Origin: Planctomycetota bacterium
Lineage (GTDB): Bacteria; Planctomycetota; MHYJ01; WSZJ01
Reading direction: 5' to 3'
DNA length: 51,968 bases
Assembly: GCA_009773755.1 (NCBI GenBank)
Contig: WSZJ01000003.1
Location: 1-51,968 of the forward strand
Position 1 is the stretch's first letter. The number at the start of each line of letters is the position of its first letter. A program made the translations under genes and the position numbers. Below the pieces are notes generated by a model. It was not told the origin of the DNA. It saw only the letters and a program-made list of their open reading frames with translations, and ran no database searches. This document shows positions 7,513-14,881 of the stretch, in pieces.

Positions 7513-8301
7513 CTACCCTCGCGCCTTCTTGACGAAGCGGCTCGCGCGACCGGAATCCACCGGGGCGTCGGAAACTCCGCCCTCCTTGACCGCCGTGCCG
7601 ACGATCACTCCGTCGCACTTTTTCAACGTCGCGCGCACCGTCGCCTCCGTCACGCCGCTTCCCGCGAACACCGGCGCACCTCCCCGCGCGGCCTCGTCGT
7701 AGTCCTTCGGGTCCGCCGCGTGACCCGTGGCGCTTCCCGTCACCACGATCACATCGGCGAGACCGCGGTGGACGGCGTCGGAGGCTTCCTCGTGAAGCGG
7801 CCGGGGCGCGAGGGGGGCGGAGTGTTTGACGCCGACGTCGGCGAGGATGCCGCACTCGGGGCAGAGCTGCGCGCGGAGGCGGCAGGTTTCTGCGGCACGG
7901 CCCTCGATGATCCCCTGGTCTGTGAGCTGGGCGCCGACGTGGACGTTGACCCTGATGAAGCGTGCGCCGGTGGCGGCGCAGACGGCGAGGCCGGCGCGGG
8001 CGTCGTTCCTGAGGGCGTTGACGCCGACGGGGATTCCGACAGCCCGCATGACTTCAGTGACGCAGCGCGTCAAAGCGGCGACGGTCTCGGAGGGAACGTC
8101 GCCCTTGAAAAACGGGAAGTCGCCGTAGTTTTCGACGATGAGCGCATCCAGCCCGCCGGCCTCGATCGCCCGCGCGTCGGCGAGTGCGCGCTTGAGCACC
8201 CCGGCCATGGACGAGAAGCGGGGGGCGCCGGGAAGCGGAAGCAGGTGGACCATGCCGACCAGGGGCTTCGAATGCCGGAACAGCCGTTCAAGGATGCTCA
8301 T
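7513..8301 (-). CDS. btpA: BtpA/SgcQ family protein
   Basis: A 262-residue TIM-barrel-type protein. Family marks are the opening LVGMVHLLPLPGAPRF, VENYGDFPFF, GVNALRNDA, IRVNVHVGA and the glycine-rich phosphate-binding region PVFAGSGVTEATV. In cyanobacteria BtpA stabilises photosystem I; the enteric SgcQ homologue sits in a sugar-phosphate cluster, and most bacterial members have no known substrate. The start ATG 8301 matches the family start. It lies between citrate synthase and the ABC exporter on the same strand, with the stop codon (TAG) directly before an alternative start of the ATPase. Confidence 0.88.
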   Translation of the reverse strand: MSILERLFRHSKPLVGMVHLLPLPGAPRFSSMAGVLKRALADARAIEAGGLDALIVENYGDFPFFKGDVPSETVAALTRCVTEVMRAVGIPVGVNALRNDARAGLAVCAATGARFIRVNVHVGAQLTDQGIIEGRAAETCRLRAQLCPECGILADVGVKHSAPLAPRPLHEEASDAVHRGLADVIVVTGSATGHAADPKDYDEAARGGAPVFAGSGVTEATVRATLKKCDGVIVGTAVKEGGVSDAPVDSGRASRFVKKARG

Positions 8302-8320
8302 CCTCGCGAGTCTAGGGCGA

Positions 8321-8355
8321 GGAACTCGCAACTCGCAACCCGGAACTCGCAACTC
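8321..8355. repeat. AACTCGC short tandem repeat after citrate synthase
   Basis: The gap between citrate synthase and the BtpA-like gene is filled by near-tandem 7-base units AACTCGC / AACCCGG / AACTCGC ending at the citrate-synthase stop codon. A related run is upstream of the LysR gene (9586-9614). The units resemble, but are not, the AACYCC hexamers of the three hairpin repeats. Confidence 0.7.
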
Positions 8356-9476
8356 TAGAGCGTCCGCGGCCCAGCTCCCTCGTACACCGCCGCCGGCCGG
8401 TACAGCTTGTGATCGTCCCAAAGCTCCAGCATGTGCGCGCCCCAGCCGAACACTCTCGCCATCGCGAACAGCGCCGTGAAAAACTCCGGCGGAATCCCCA
8501 GCGCCGCGAAAACCGCTCCTTTGTAGAACTCCACATTCGCGCGAATCCTCTTCCCCTGCTCCGCGAACCGCTTCTCCGCATGCTCGTCGACCGCGATCAG
8601 CGTCTCGACGACCCTTCCCTGCCCCTTCAGCCGCGCCAACTCGAGCGCCATCGGCTTGAGGATCAACGCGCGCGGGTCGACGACCTTGTATTCGCGGTGG
8701 CCGAGTCCCATGATTTTCTCCTTCGCGGCGAGCTGCGCGTCAACCCACGCCGGCGCCTTCGCCGGGTCGCCGATCGCAAGCGCCATGCGATACGCCGCTT
8801 CGTCTGCGCCGCCGTGAAGCGGCCCGAAGAGCGCGCCGACGCATGCCGAGAGCGCCATCGAGAGCGGGCAGAGCGTCGACGCGACCGTGCGCCCCGCGAA
8901 CGTCGACGCGTTGAACCCGTGCTCCATCTGCAGGATTTGCGTCGCGTCGAGCGTCGCGACTTCCGCGGGGTGCGGCGCTTCGCCGCGCAGCATGCGCAGG
9001 AAGTCGGCGTGGAACTGAAGCGCAGGGTCGGGCGCGAGCGGCGAGCGGCCGGCCCGGATGCGGGCGAGCGCGGCGACCGCCGTCGGAATCTTCGCGGCGA
9101 TTGCGAGCAGGCCCTCGCGCTGGGCGGCGCGGTTGGCGAGGCGCGGGGAGGATTTTGCTGAAGCGTCGTCGAGGAGGGGCAGGATGACCTGGAGGGCGGT
9201 CATCGGGTGCATGTCGCGCGGGAGGCGCGCCAGAACTTCGGCGGCGGCGGCCGGAAGAGCGCGTGCTTGCGCGAGGGATCGCTGGAAGGCGAGACGGGAG
9301 TCGGGAGCCGGGAGTTCGCCGTCGACGACGAGCGCCGCGACATCGAGGAAGGAGCAGCGGGCGACGAGGTCGGCGATGGCGTAACCGCGATAGCGGAGCT
9401 CGCCGCGCTTGCCGTCGATGTCCGAGATGGAAGTGGTGTCTGCCGGGACGCCGGCAAGGCCTTTGGGAAGGTTCAT
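8355..9476 (-). CDS. Citrate synthase (or 2-methylcitrate synthase)
   Basis: A 373-residue type II-like citrate synthase, condensing oxaloacetate with an acyl-CoA. Visible are the family start GVPADTTSISDIDG, LRYRGYAI, the oxaloacetate-binding MEHGFNASTF (His186), the active-site histidine in FGPLHGGADE (His221), and GLGHREYK (His260). The third catalytic residue, normally Asp in NVDFY, is Glu316 in NVEFY here. Length is that of the short, Gram-positive-like and methylcitrate forms, so substrate choice cannot be decided. ATG 9476 matches the conserved start. It is divergent from a LysR gene, and two dyads in the shared promoter region suggest control by it. Confidence 0.92.
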   Translation of the reverse strand: MNLPKGLAGVPADTTSISDIDGKRGELRYRGYAIADLVARCSFLDVAALVVDGELPAPDSRLAFQRSLAQARALPAAAAEVLARLPRDMHPMTALQVILPLLDDASAKSSPRLANRAAQREGLLAIAAKIPTAVAALARIRAGRSPLAPDPALQFHADFLRMLRGEAPHPAEVATLDATQILQMEHGFNASTFAGRTVASTLCPLSMALSACVGALFGPLHGGADEAAYRMALAIGDPAKAPAWVDAQLAAKEKIMGLGHREYKVVDPRALILKPMALELARLKGQGRVVETLIAVDEHAEKRFAEQGKRIRANVEFYKGAVFAALGIPPEFFTALFAMARVFGWGAHMLELWDDHKLYRPAAVYEGAGPRTL

Positions 9477-9511
9477 GGTTGAAGCTCCGGGTGAATGTGT
9501 CGTCTGCAGAA

Positions 9512-9537
9512 CAATACGGCGGTCACCGCCTGTATTG
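9512..9537. promoter_or_regulatory. Dyad operator between citrate synthase and LysR
   Basis: CAATACGGCGGT (9512-9523), a single C, then ACCGCCTGTATTG (9525-9537) form an almost perfect inverted repeat of 26 bases with one bulged base. It starts 36 bases upstream of the citrate-synthase ATG and about 80 bases before the LysR gene, the expected place for a LysR-type recognition site. Confidence 0.6.
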
Positions 9538-9580
9538 AAATTGATTCTATTTACATTTATATTAGTTCTGTTAATAGAAG
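9538..9580. promoter_or_regulatory. AT-rich divergent promoter region
   Basis: This is the most AT-rich stretch nearby. It holds an inverted repeat TTCTATT (9545-9551) / AATAGAA (9573-9579) with a 21-base spacer, and several -10-like hexamers on the minus strand (TAGAAT, TATAAA). It lies between the strong dyad at 9512-9537 and the LysR gene, so it probably holds the promoters of both divergent genes. Confidence 0.5.
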
Positions 9581-9585
9581 TCTTC

Positions 9586-9614
9586 CTCGCAACCCGCAAC
9601 CCGTAACTCGCAAC
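9586..9614. repeat. AACYCGC short tandem repeat upstream of LysR
   Basis: Four near-tandem 7-base units (CTCGCAACCCGCAACCCGTAA and on) lie just before the LysR start codon. They are the same unit as at 8321-8355 on the other side of citrate synthase. Confidence 0.6.
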
Positions 9615-9619
9615 AACCG

Positions 9620-10504
9620 ATGGACACTCGCGCGCTCACTCTCTTCAAGGCTGTCGTCGATCACCACGGCTTCGCTCGCGCGGCCGAAGCGACTTATCTC
9701 ACGCAATCCGCCGTTTCCCAGGCCATCCGCCGGCTGGAAATCGAGCTTGGCGCGCCGCTCCTCACCCGCTCGCGACCTCCTGCCACCACCCCGGCCGGCG
9801 CCCGGCTCTACCTCCACGCCGCCGACCTCCTCGCCCGCGACACCGTCGCCCGCCGCGAAATCGACGAGATCCGCAAGGGCGGCTCCGGCGTTCTCACGCT
9901 CGGCGCTTCCCAGGCGCTCTCGCGCGAGGTCCTCCCCCGCCTCGTCCGCGCCTTCGCGCGCCGCCGGCCGCTTGCCGCCCTCCATTTCGAGACGCACCCC
10001 TCGCGCGAGCTCATCCGCCTCGTCGCTGACGGCCGCTTCGAACTCGGCCTCGGTCCTTTTCAGAAATCCATGCCCGGGTTTCTCCGGCTGCCTCTCGGCC
10101 GGCAGCGCGTCATCCTCTACGTCGGCCGCGGCTCGCCCGCCCACCGCGACCTGCGGCGCGAGGGCGAGCCGTCGCTCCATCGCATCCCCCTCGTCACTTC
10201 TCATCTCGACGCCCCGGGCACCCGCCCGGGCGGCGGACGCCTGCGCGATCACTTCCGCACCGTCTGGGAAGTCCACTCCCTCGACCTGCGGCTCGAGATC
10301 GTCCGCGCCGGACTTGCGGTCGGCTACCTGCCGGAATCAAGCGTCCGCGCCGCCGGCCACAAGCGCGATTTCGTCGCCGTCAACTGGCTCGATTTCGGCG
10401 TCATCGAACGGGAATTCGGATTCTTCAGGATGGAGAAGCGCGGGATCTCGGAACTCGCCGCGGAGTGGCTGGAAGCGGCGAAACAGACCGGGAAGCGCCC
10501 CTGA
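9620..10504 (+). CDS. LysR-family transcriptional regulator
   Basis: A 294-residue LTTR. Residues 1-60 form the winged helix-turn-helix, with the family motif FARAAEATYLTQSAVSQAIR followed by LEIELGAPLLTRS. The C-terminal part is the LysR substrate-binding domain with the first sub-domain strand VLTLGASQALSREVLP. ATG 9620 matches the usual start. The gene is divergent from citrate synthase across a 143-base region with two dyads, the classic arrangement for an LTTR regulating its neighbour and itself. The inducer cannot be read from sequence. Confidence 0.93.
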   Translation: MDTRALTLFKAVVDHHGFARAAEATYLTQSAVSQAIRRLEIELGAPLLTRSRPPATTPAGARLYLHAADLLARDTVARREIDEIRKGGSGVLTLGASQALSREVLPRLVRAFARRRPLAALHFETHPSRELIRLVADGRFELGLGPFQKSMPGFLRLPLGRQRVILYVGRGSPAHRDLRREGEPSLHRIPLVTSHLDAPGTRPGGGRLRDHFRTVWEVHSLDLRLEIVRAGLAVGYLPESSVRAAGHKRDFVAVNWLDFGVIEREFGFFRMEKRGISELAAEWLEAAKQTGKRP

Positions 10505-10566
10505 GGTGGGCAGATCGGCGCGTTTCGGGGACAATGGACGGTTCACCGCATCCCACGGAGACCGCC

Positions 10567-11004
10567 ATGGCCGAAGTCGCGAAGCTGCCGGATCCCGTTG
10601 TCGTCGTCAAAGGCCCGAAGACCGGCCTGCGCCTCGACGTGGAAGCCGGAAAACACCGTTTCGTTGCGGACGAACTGCCCGCCATCGGCGGAACGGACGC
10701 CGGGCCGTCCCCGTACCACCTGCTGCTCTCGGCGCTCGGCGCTTGCACGGCGATGACGCTTCGCGTCTACGCCGGGCGCAAGACCTGGCCGCTCGAAGAT
10801 GTGGAAGTGAAGCTGACCCTGTCGAAGGTGGCGGCGGATCCGGCGGACCCGGCGAAAGGGCAGGTCGACCGGATCGTGCGGCAAATCCGCCTCACCGGGC
10901 CGCTCGACGACGAAATGCGGACGCGGCTGATGGACGTCGCGAACAAGTGCCCGGTTCACAAGACGCTGTCGGCAAGCGCGAAAATCGAGACGAAACCGCT
11001 CTGA
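10567..11004 (+). CDS. OsmC/Ohr-family protein (YhfA-like)
   Basis: A 145-residue protein of the OsmC fold, which uses two cysteines to reduce peroxides or hydroperoxides. Both are present: PYHLLLSALGACTAMTLRVY and DVANKCPVHKTLSA, spaced as in the YhfA/OsmC subgroup. I chose ATG 10567, in front of MAEVAKLPDP; an upstream in-frame ATG (10534) would add 11 residues. It follows LysR by 62 bases and its stop overlaps the start of the protease gene (TGATG). Confidence 0.9.
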   Translation: MAEVAKLPDPVVVVKGPKTGLRLDVEAGKHRFVADELPAIGGTDAGPSPYHLLLSALGACTAMTLRVYAGRKTWPLEDVEVKLTLSKVAADPADPAKGQVDRIVRQIRLTGPLDDEMRTRLMDVANKCPVHKTLSASAKIETKPL

Positions 11005-12113
11005 TGAAGTGGTCCTTCCGCATCGCCCGGATCGCGGGGATCGACGTCCGCATTCACGCGACGTTTTTCCTGCTTCTCGTGTGGATCGCCTACATGTCGT
11101 GGTCGGAGCGCAAATCGGTCGCGGAGGCGACGGACGCGGCGCTTTTCACGGCGGTCACCTTTGTCATCATCGTCCTGCACGAATTCGGCCACGCTCTGAC
11201 GGCGCGCGCGTTCGGGATCCGGACGCGCGACATCACGCTGCTGCCGATCGGCGGGCTGGCGCGACTGGAGCGGATGCCGGACAAGCCGTGGCAGGAATTC
11301 CTGGTCGCGATCGCCGGCCCCGCCGTCAACGTCGTCCTCGGCGCAATCGCCGTCGCCGCGCTCGCGGCCAGCGGCAGAATGGGCGACCTGTTCCACGGTG
11401 ACCTGCTCCATTCCGGCTGGCTCGTCCGCCTCGCGTGGTCCAACGCTTTCCTCGCCGGCTTCAACATGCTCCCCGCCTTCCCGATGGACGGCGGGCGCGT
11501 CCTCCGCGCCCTCCTCGCCATGCAGTTCGAGCCCGCCTTCGCCACCGCCGTCGCCGCGCGCCTCGGCCAGGCGGTCGCCATCCTCTTCATCGTCCTCGGC
11601 CTCGCCGCTTCTCCCATGTTCGCCCTCATCGGCCTCTTCGTCTGGATCGGCGCTTCCGAGGAAAACCGCCAGGTCCAATTCCGCGTCGCCCTCGCCGGAA
11701 TCCCGGTCTGGCAGGCGATGGCGACCGAAATCCGCACGCTCGCGCCGTCCGATCCGCTGGAACGCGCCGCCATGCTCATGACCCGCACCACGCAGACCGA
11801 GTTCCCCGTCCTCGAAGCCGACCGCGTGGCAGGCATCCTCACGCGCCCCGCCCTGCTCGCCGCGATCGGAAGCGGCGGTCTCGCGGCGCCGGTCGCCGCG
11901 GCAATGTCGCGCGACTTTGCCGTCGTCTCCCCCACCGATCCGCTCGACCGCGCGTTCCTCGCGCTCCAGGCGTCCCCCGTCCACGCCGCCGTCGTCGTCC
12001 ACGAAGGAAGACTCGTCGGCCTCCTCACGTCGGAGGAAATCGGCGAGCTCGCCGCGGTCCATGGAGCGGTCGGGGAAGCCGTGAAGCGCGGCTATCCGCC
12101 GCCACGCGCGTAG
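11004..12113 (+). CDS. Site-2-type M50 metalloprotease with CBS pair
   Basis: A 369-residue intramembrane zinc protease. The metal site is HEFGH (59-63) with the distal aspartate in NMLPAFPMDGGR (Asp162). About six membrane segments span residues 20-230: the first at 20-33, then 46-62 with the zinc site, 100-122, 140-160 and 175-222. Residues 240-360 hold two CBS motifs (MATEIRTLAPSDPLERAAML and MSRDFAVVSPTDPLDRAFLA), so activity may respond to adenine nucleotides. This is the SpoIVFB-like/Rip3 group. The start overlaps the OsmC stop by one base, so the pair is likely co-translated. The substrate is unknown; a membrane-bound anti-sigma factor is typical for the family. Confidence 0.92.
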   Translation: MKWSFRIARIAGIDVRIHATFFLLLVWIAYMSWSERKSVAEATDAALFTAVTFVIIVLHEFGHALTARAFGIRTRDITLLPIGGLARLERMPDKPWQEFLVAIAGPAVNVVLGAIAVAALAASGRMGDLFHGDLLHSGWLVRLAWSNAFLAGFNMLPAFPMDGGRVLRALLAMQFEPAFATAVAARLGQAVAILFIVLGLAASPMFALIGLFVWIGASEENRQVQFRVALAGIPVWQAMATEIRTLAPSDPLERAAMLMTRTTQTEFPVLEADRVAGILTRPALLAAIGSGGLAAPVAAAMSRDFAVVSPTDPLDRAFLALQASPVHAAVVVHEGRLVGLLTSEEIGELAAVHGAVGEAVKRGYPPPRA

Positions 12114-12122
12114 AATCCGGCC

Positions 12123-12716
12123 GTGGACCTCTTCCGCCTCGTCGACCTCTTCGGCGTCTCGGTCTTCGCCGTCTCCGGCGCCCTGAAGGCGCGTGAGAAG
12201 CGGCTCGACCCGGTCGGGTTCGTGACGCTGGGGGTCGTGACGGCGACGGGCGGCGGCGTGCTGCGCGACGCGATCCTGGGAAGGGTGCCGCCGTTCGTGT
12301 TCCAGGACTCCTGGATCCTGGGCGTCGCGATTGCGGTCTCGCTGGCCGCGTTTTTCGTGAGACTTCCCGCGAAGGGGCTCGAGTATTTCGACGCGGTCGG
12401 GCTCGGCTTTTACACGGCGACGGGCGCGCTCCTCGCTGCCGACAAGGGGCTGCCCTCGGTGCCGGCCCTCCTCGTCGGGGTCACCGCGGCCTGCGGCGGC
12501 GGCGTGCTGCGCGAAGTCCTGGTGAACGACCTTCCCTTCGTTTTCCGCGGCACGCTCTACGCGACGGCCAGCATCGCCGGCGCAACGGCCCTCCTCGTCG
12601 CAAGGAAGTTCGGCGCCCCCGACGCGCTCGCGCTCGGCCTCGGATTCGCGGTCACCACCTGCATCCGCATCCTCGCCATCAGAAAGCAGCTCTCGCTTCC
12701 CACCCCGGTCGATTGA
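12123..12716 (+). CDS. TRIC-family cation channel (UPF0126)
   Basis: A 197-residue membrane protein with an internal duplication. Each half is three helices and carries the family glycine motif: GVVTATGGGVLRDAILG in the first half and GVTAACGGGVLREVLVND in the second. Homologues (E. coli YicG, archaeal TRIC) are trimeric monovalent cation channels or amino-acid transporters. The GTG start (12123) gives MDLFRLVDLFGVSVFAVSGA, the conserved beginning. It follows the M50 gene by nine bases in the same operon. Confidence 0.92.
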   Translation: MDLFRLVDLFGVSVFAVSGALKAREKRLDPVGFVTLGVVTATGGGVLRDAILGRVPPFVFQDSWILGVAIAVSLAAFFVRLPAKGLEYFDAVGLGFYTATGALLAADKGLPSVPALLVGVTAACGGGVLREVLVNDLPFVFRGTLYATASIAGATALLVARKFGAPDALALGLGFAVTTCIRILAIRKQLSLPTPVD

Positions 12717-12734
12717 TTCTCCGCGAGCGGCGCG

Positions 12735-13355
12735 CTACTTGAGGGCGCGCCACGCCGGACCGAGCATCCGCCATCCCGATCCGTCGTAATAGAACATGTG
12801 GAACTTCATTCCCGAGTCCTCACCGGGCGCCACGAATTCCACTTCGTAGAACTTGACCCCCGCCCGCAGCACCTGCTCCGCGAGTTTCTTTGCGCCTCCG
12901 GGAAATTCCTTGAACGGCACGGAACCGTCCTTGTACGCGGCAATCTCCTCTGTCGTGGCGCCGTGCGCCTCGATCTGGGTGCGGTCCGGTCCGCCGCGTT
13001 TGAACAGTCCGGATACCTGCGCATCGTCGGCCGGAATCGATTGGTTCTGTTTGACGCACTCGTCGATAAACGCTGCCGGCGCGTCGTCCTTCAGCGCTTT
13101 GGCCAATCCGGCCTTGTCGGGCAGAAGGGCGCGGATCAGCGTCGCGGCCTTCTTGTGCTCCCCGGCCTCGGAACTCTTCATGATCGTGTCGAGCAGCCCC
13201 TTGAGATTGTCCGCGCTGTCGTTCTGCGCATACAGCGGCGGCGGCGAGCTGCCCCCGCCGCCCGACGAACCGCCGCTTCCGGAGTCCTCGGACTTGCCGC
13301 AGCCCGTCAGGCAAACGAGCGTGGAGAAGAACAGCAGCGTCGACTTGCCGACCAT
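12735..13355 (-). CDS. Putative lipoprotein of unknown function
   Basis: A 206-residue exported protein. MVGKSTLLFFSTLVCLTGC has a lipobox with Cys19, followed by a Ser/Gly/Pro-rich linker (about 20 residues) and a helical domain; the last 50 residues (GVKFYEVEFVAPGEDSGMKF) look like beta strands ending near GSGWRMLGPAWRALK. Start ATG 13355 is chosen because GGAGG sits five bases upstream. I recognise no family. It is convergent with the TRIC gene (18 bases apart) and downstream of the bleomycin-hydrolase-like peptidase. Confidence 0.8.
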   Translation of the reverse strand: MVGKSTLLFFSTLVCLTGCGKSEDSGSGGSSGGGGSSPPPLYAQNDSADNLKGLLDTIMKSSEAGEHKKAATLIRALLPDKAGLAKALKDDAPAAFIDECVKQNQSIPADDAQVSGLFKRGGPDRTQIEAHGATTEEIAAYKDGSVPFKEFPGGAKKLAEQVLRAGVKFYEVEFVAPGEDSGMKFHMFYYDGSGWRMLGPAWRALK

Positions 13356-13388
13356 GTGCGCCTCCATTGGATCCCCGGAACTCAACGA

Positions 13389-14822
13389 CTAATCGGCAAG
13401 CGACCCCATCGGGTCCCACGCGGGCAGGACGATCGGCTCGAGAGCAAGCGCACGCTGAAGGCTCTTCGGCAGGGCACTCTTCCGCGCGGCGATCTCGAAC
13501 ATGTGCTCGTCGAACCAGTTGTCGTTCATGACGAAGTAGCCTTTGCGCCCGCACTTCTCTTCGCCCCAGCTGTTTTCCACGCGCCACCGCCGCGGCTTGC
13601 CTTTCTCGACGTCCACTCCCGTAAAGAGCATCGCGTGATTCATCGCCGTCTGGTGATAGAGCAGCCGGTCGGCCTTGTTGAGGGTGAATTTCGTGTCGTA
13701 CAGCGCGTCGTAGCGGAAAAGTTCCTTGTCCCAGATGCCCAGGTCGCGCTTCAGCATCTTGCCGCAGTCGCAGCCCATCCACACCGGCTCGCCCTTCATG
13801 ATCGTCTTCATCGCGATCTCCTTCATCAGGCCGATCTCGATGTTGAGGTACTTGACAATGCCGCCCTCGAGGACGTTTCCGAGGTGTTCGACCGTGAAAG
13901 TACGGTTGAACGGGCTCGTCGGTCGCGGGTCGTGGACGAGGCAGACGTATTCGTCGACCGGCAGCGTGATGTACTTCTTCGCGAACTGCTGCGGCGTGAT
14001 CTGGCCGTCGCGGTGGATTTTTTTCTTCCGGTCGTTCCACTGCCAGTTGAAGCGCGTCGGCGGAGTCCCGAGGTGGATGCAGAGGATGCGGTGAACCGTC
14101 CGCAGGATTTCCTGTTTCGCGCGACGCAGCTCGAAGGTGATCGCGCCTGTTTCGCAGAGGTCGCGCAGGGTCCTGGCGCCCTCGCGCAGCTTCGTGACCA
14201 GCATGCTGTTCATGCGGCCCGAGTTCGAGGAGCTTTCAGTCTCCGGCATCACGGCCTTCGGCACGACGCCGTATTTCTTCACGACGTTGACGAACATGTT
14301 CCACTGCCCGCCGTCGCCGAGCACCGAGTGCATCAGGAAGGCCACGTTGCGGTCGTCCACGTGCAGTCCGGCCGTCTCGATGATCTTCTCGAGGAAATAA
14401 TTCGCGCGCTCCATCTTGTCCCAGAAGAACGTGTAGTTCTGGCTGAATTCGAACCCGTCGAGCTTCATCTTCTTCATCGCCCCGACGCGGAACAGATTCA
14501 GCCCCGCAAACATCCAGCAGCGCCCCGAGTTCTTCTGTGCGGTCACCGACCAGTCGTCAAGCCAGTGCGAGAACGTGAAGTCGGTGTTCGTCACCACGGC
14601 GCGGTTCAGCGCGATGTCGTCGGCGGTCGTCTGGGTCACGGCGTTCAGCGCGACCTGGTAAGCGGGATTCGCGTCAAAGGCCATCTGCAGCTCGGCGGCG
14701 ACCTGCGGCGTCAATTCCGCGGGAGCGGAAGCGCCGGCGCGGGAAGACGTGAGACCGACGTTGCGGCGCTGGCCGCTTCCGTTGGACCTGGATTTCCTGC
14801 CGGACGCAGCCACTTGCAGCAT
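13389..14822 (-). CDS. pepC: C1B peptidase (aminopeptidase C / bleomycin hydrolase)
   Basis: A 477-residue papain-like cysteine peptidase. The oxyanion glutamine and nucleophile are in TAQKNSGRCWMFA (Gln96, Cys102), the histidine in MNHAMLFTGV and the asparagine in WRVENSWGE, all in the expected order. Family members form hexameric barrels and trim peptides from the N-terminus in the cytoplasm. The first 40 residues (SGRKSRSNGSGQRRN...) are a low-complexity basic extension not found in typical PepC. ATG 14822 has GAGG eight bases upstream; a TTG at 14843 is less likely. It is upstream of the small lipoprotein and downstream of the sigma/kinase pair. Confidence 0.93.
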   Translation of the reverse strand: MLQVAASGRKSRSNGSGQRRNVGLTSSRAGASAPAELTPQVAAELQMAFDANPAYQVALNAVTQTTADDIALNRAVVTNTDFTFSHWLDDWSVTAQKNSGRCWMFAGLNLFRVGAMKKMKLDGFEFSQNYTFFWDKMERANYFLEKIIETAGLHVDDRNVAFLMHSVLGDGGQWNMFVNVVKKYGVVPKAVMPETESSSNSGRMNSMLVTKLREGARTLRDLCETGAITFELRRAKQEILRTVHRILCIHLGTPPTRFNWQWNDRKKKIHRDGQITPQQFAKKYITLPVDEYVCLVHDPRPTSPFNRTFTVEHLGNVLEGGIVKYLNIEIGLMKEIAMKTIMKGEPVWMGCDCGKMLKRDLGIWDKELFRYDALYDTKFTLNKADRLLYHQTAMNHAMLFTGVDVEKGKPRRWRVENSWGEEKCGRKGYFVMNDNWFDEHMFEIAARKSALPKSLQRALALEPIVLPAWDPMGSLAD

Positions 14823-14881
14823 GGGATTGTTCCTCGGTTTCAAGAAGCGGCCATCTTAGCCCTGCAGCAGTCCCGCAACAA

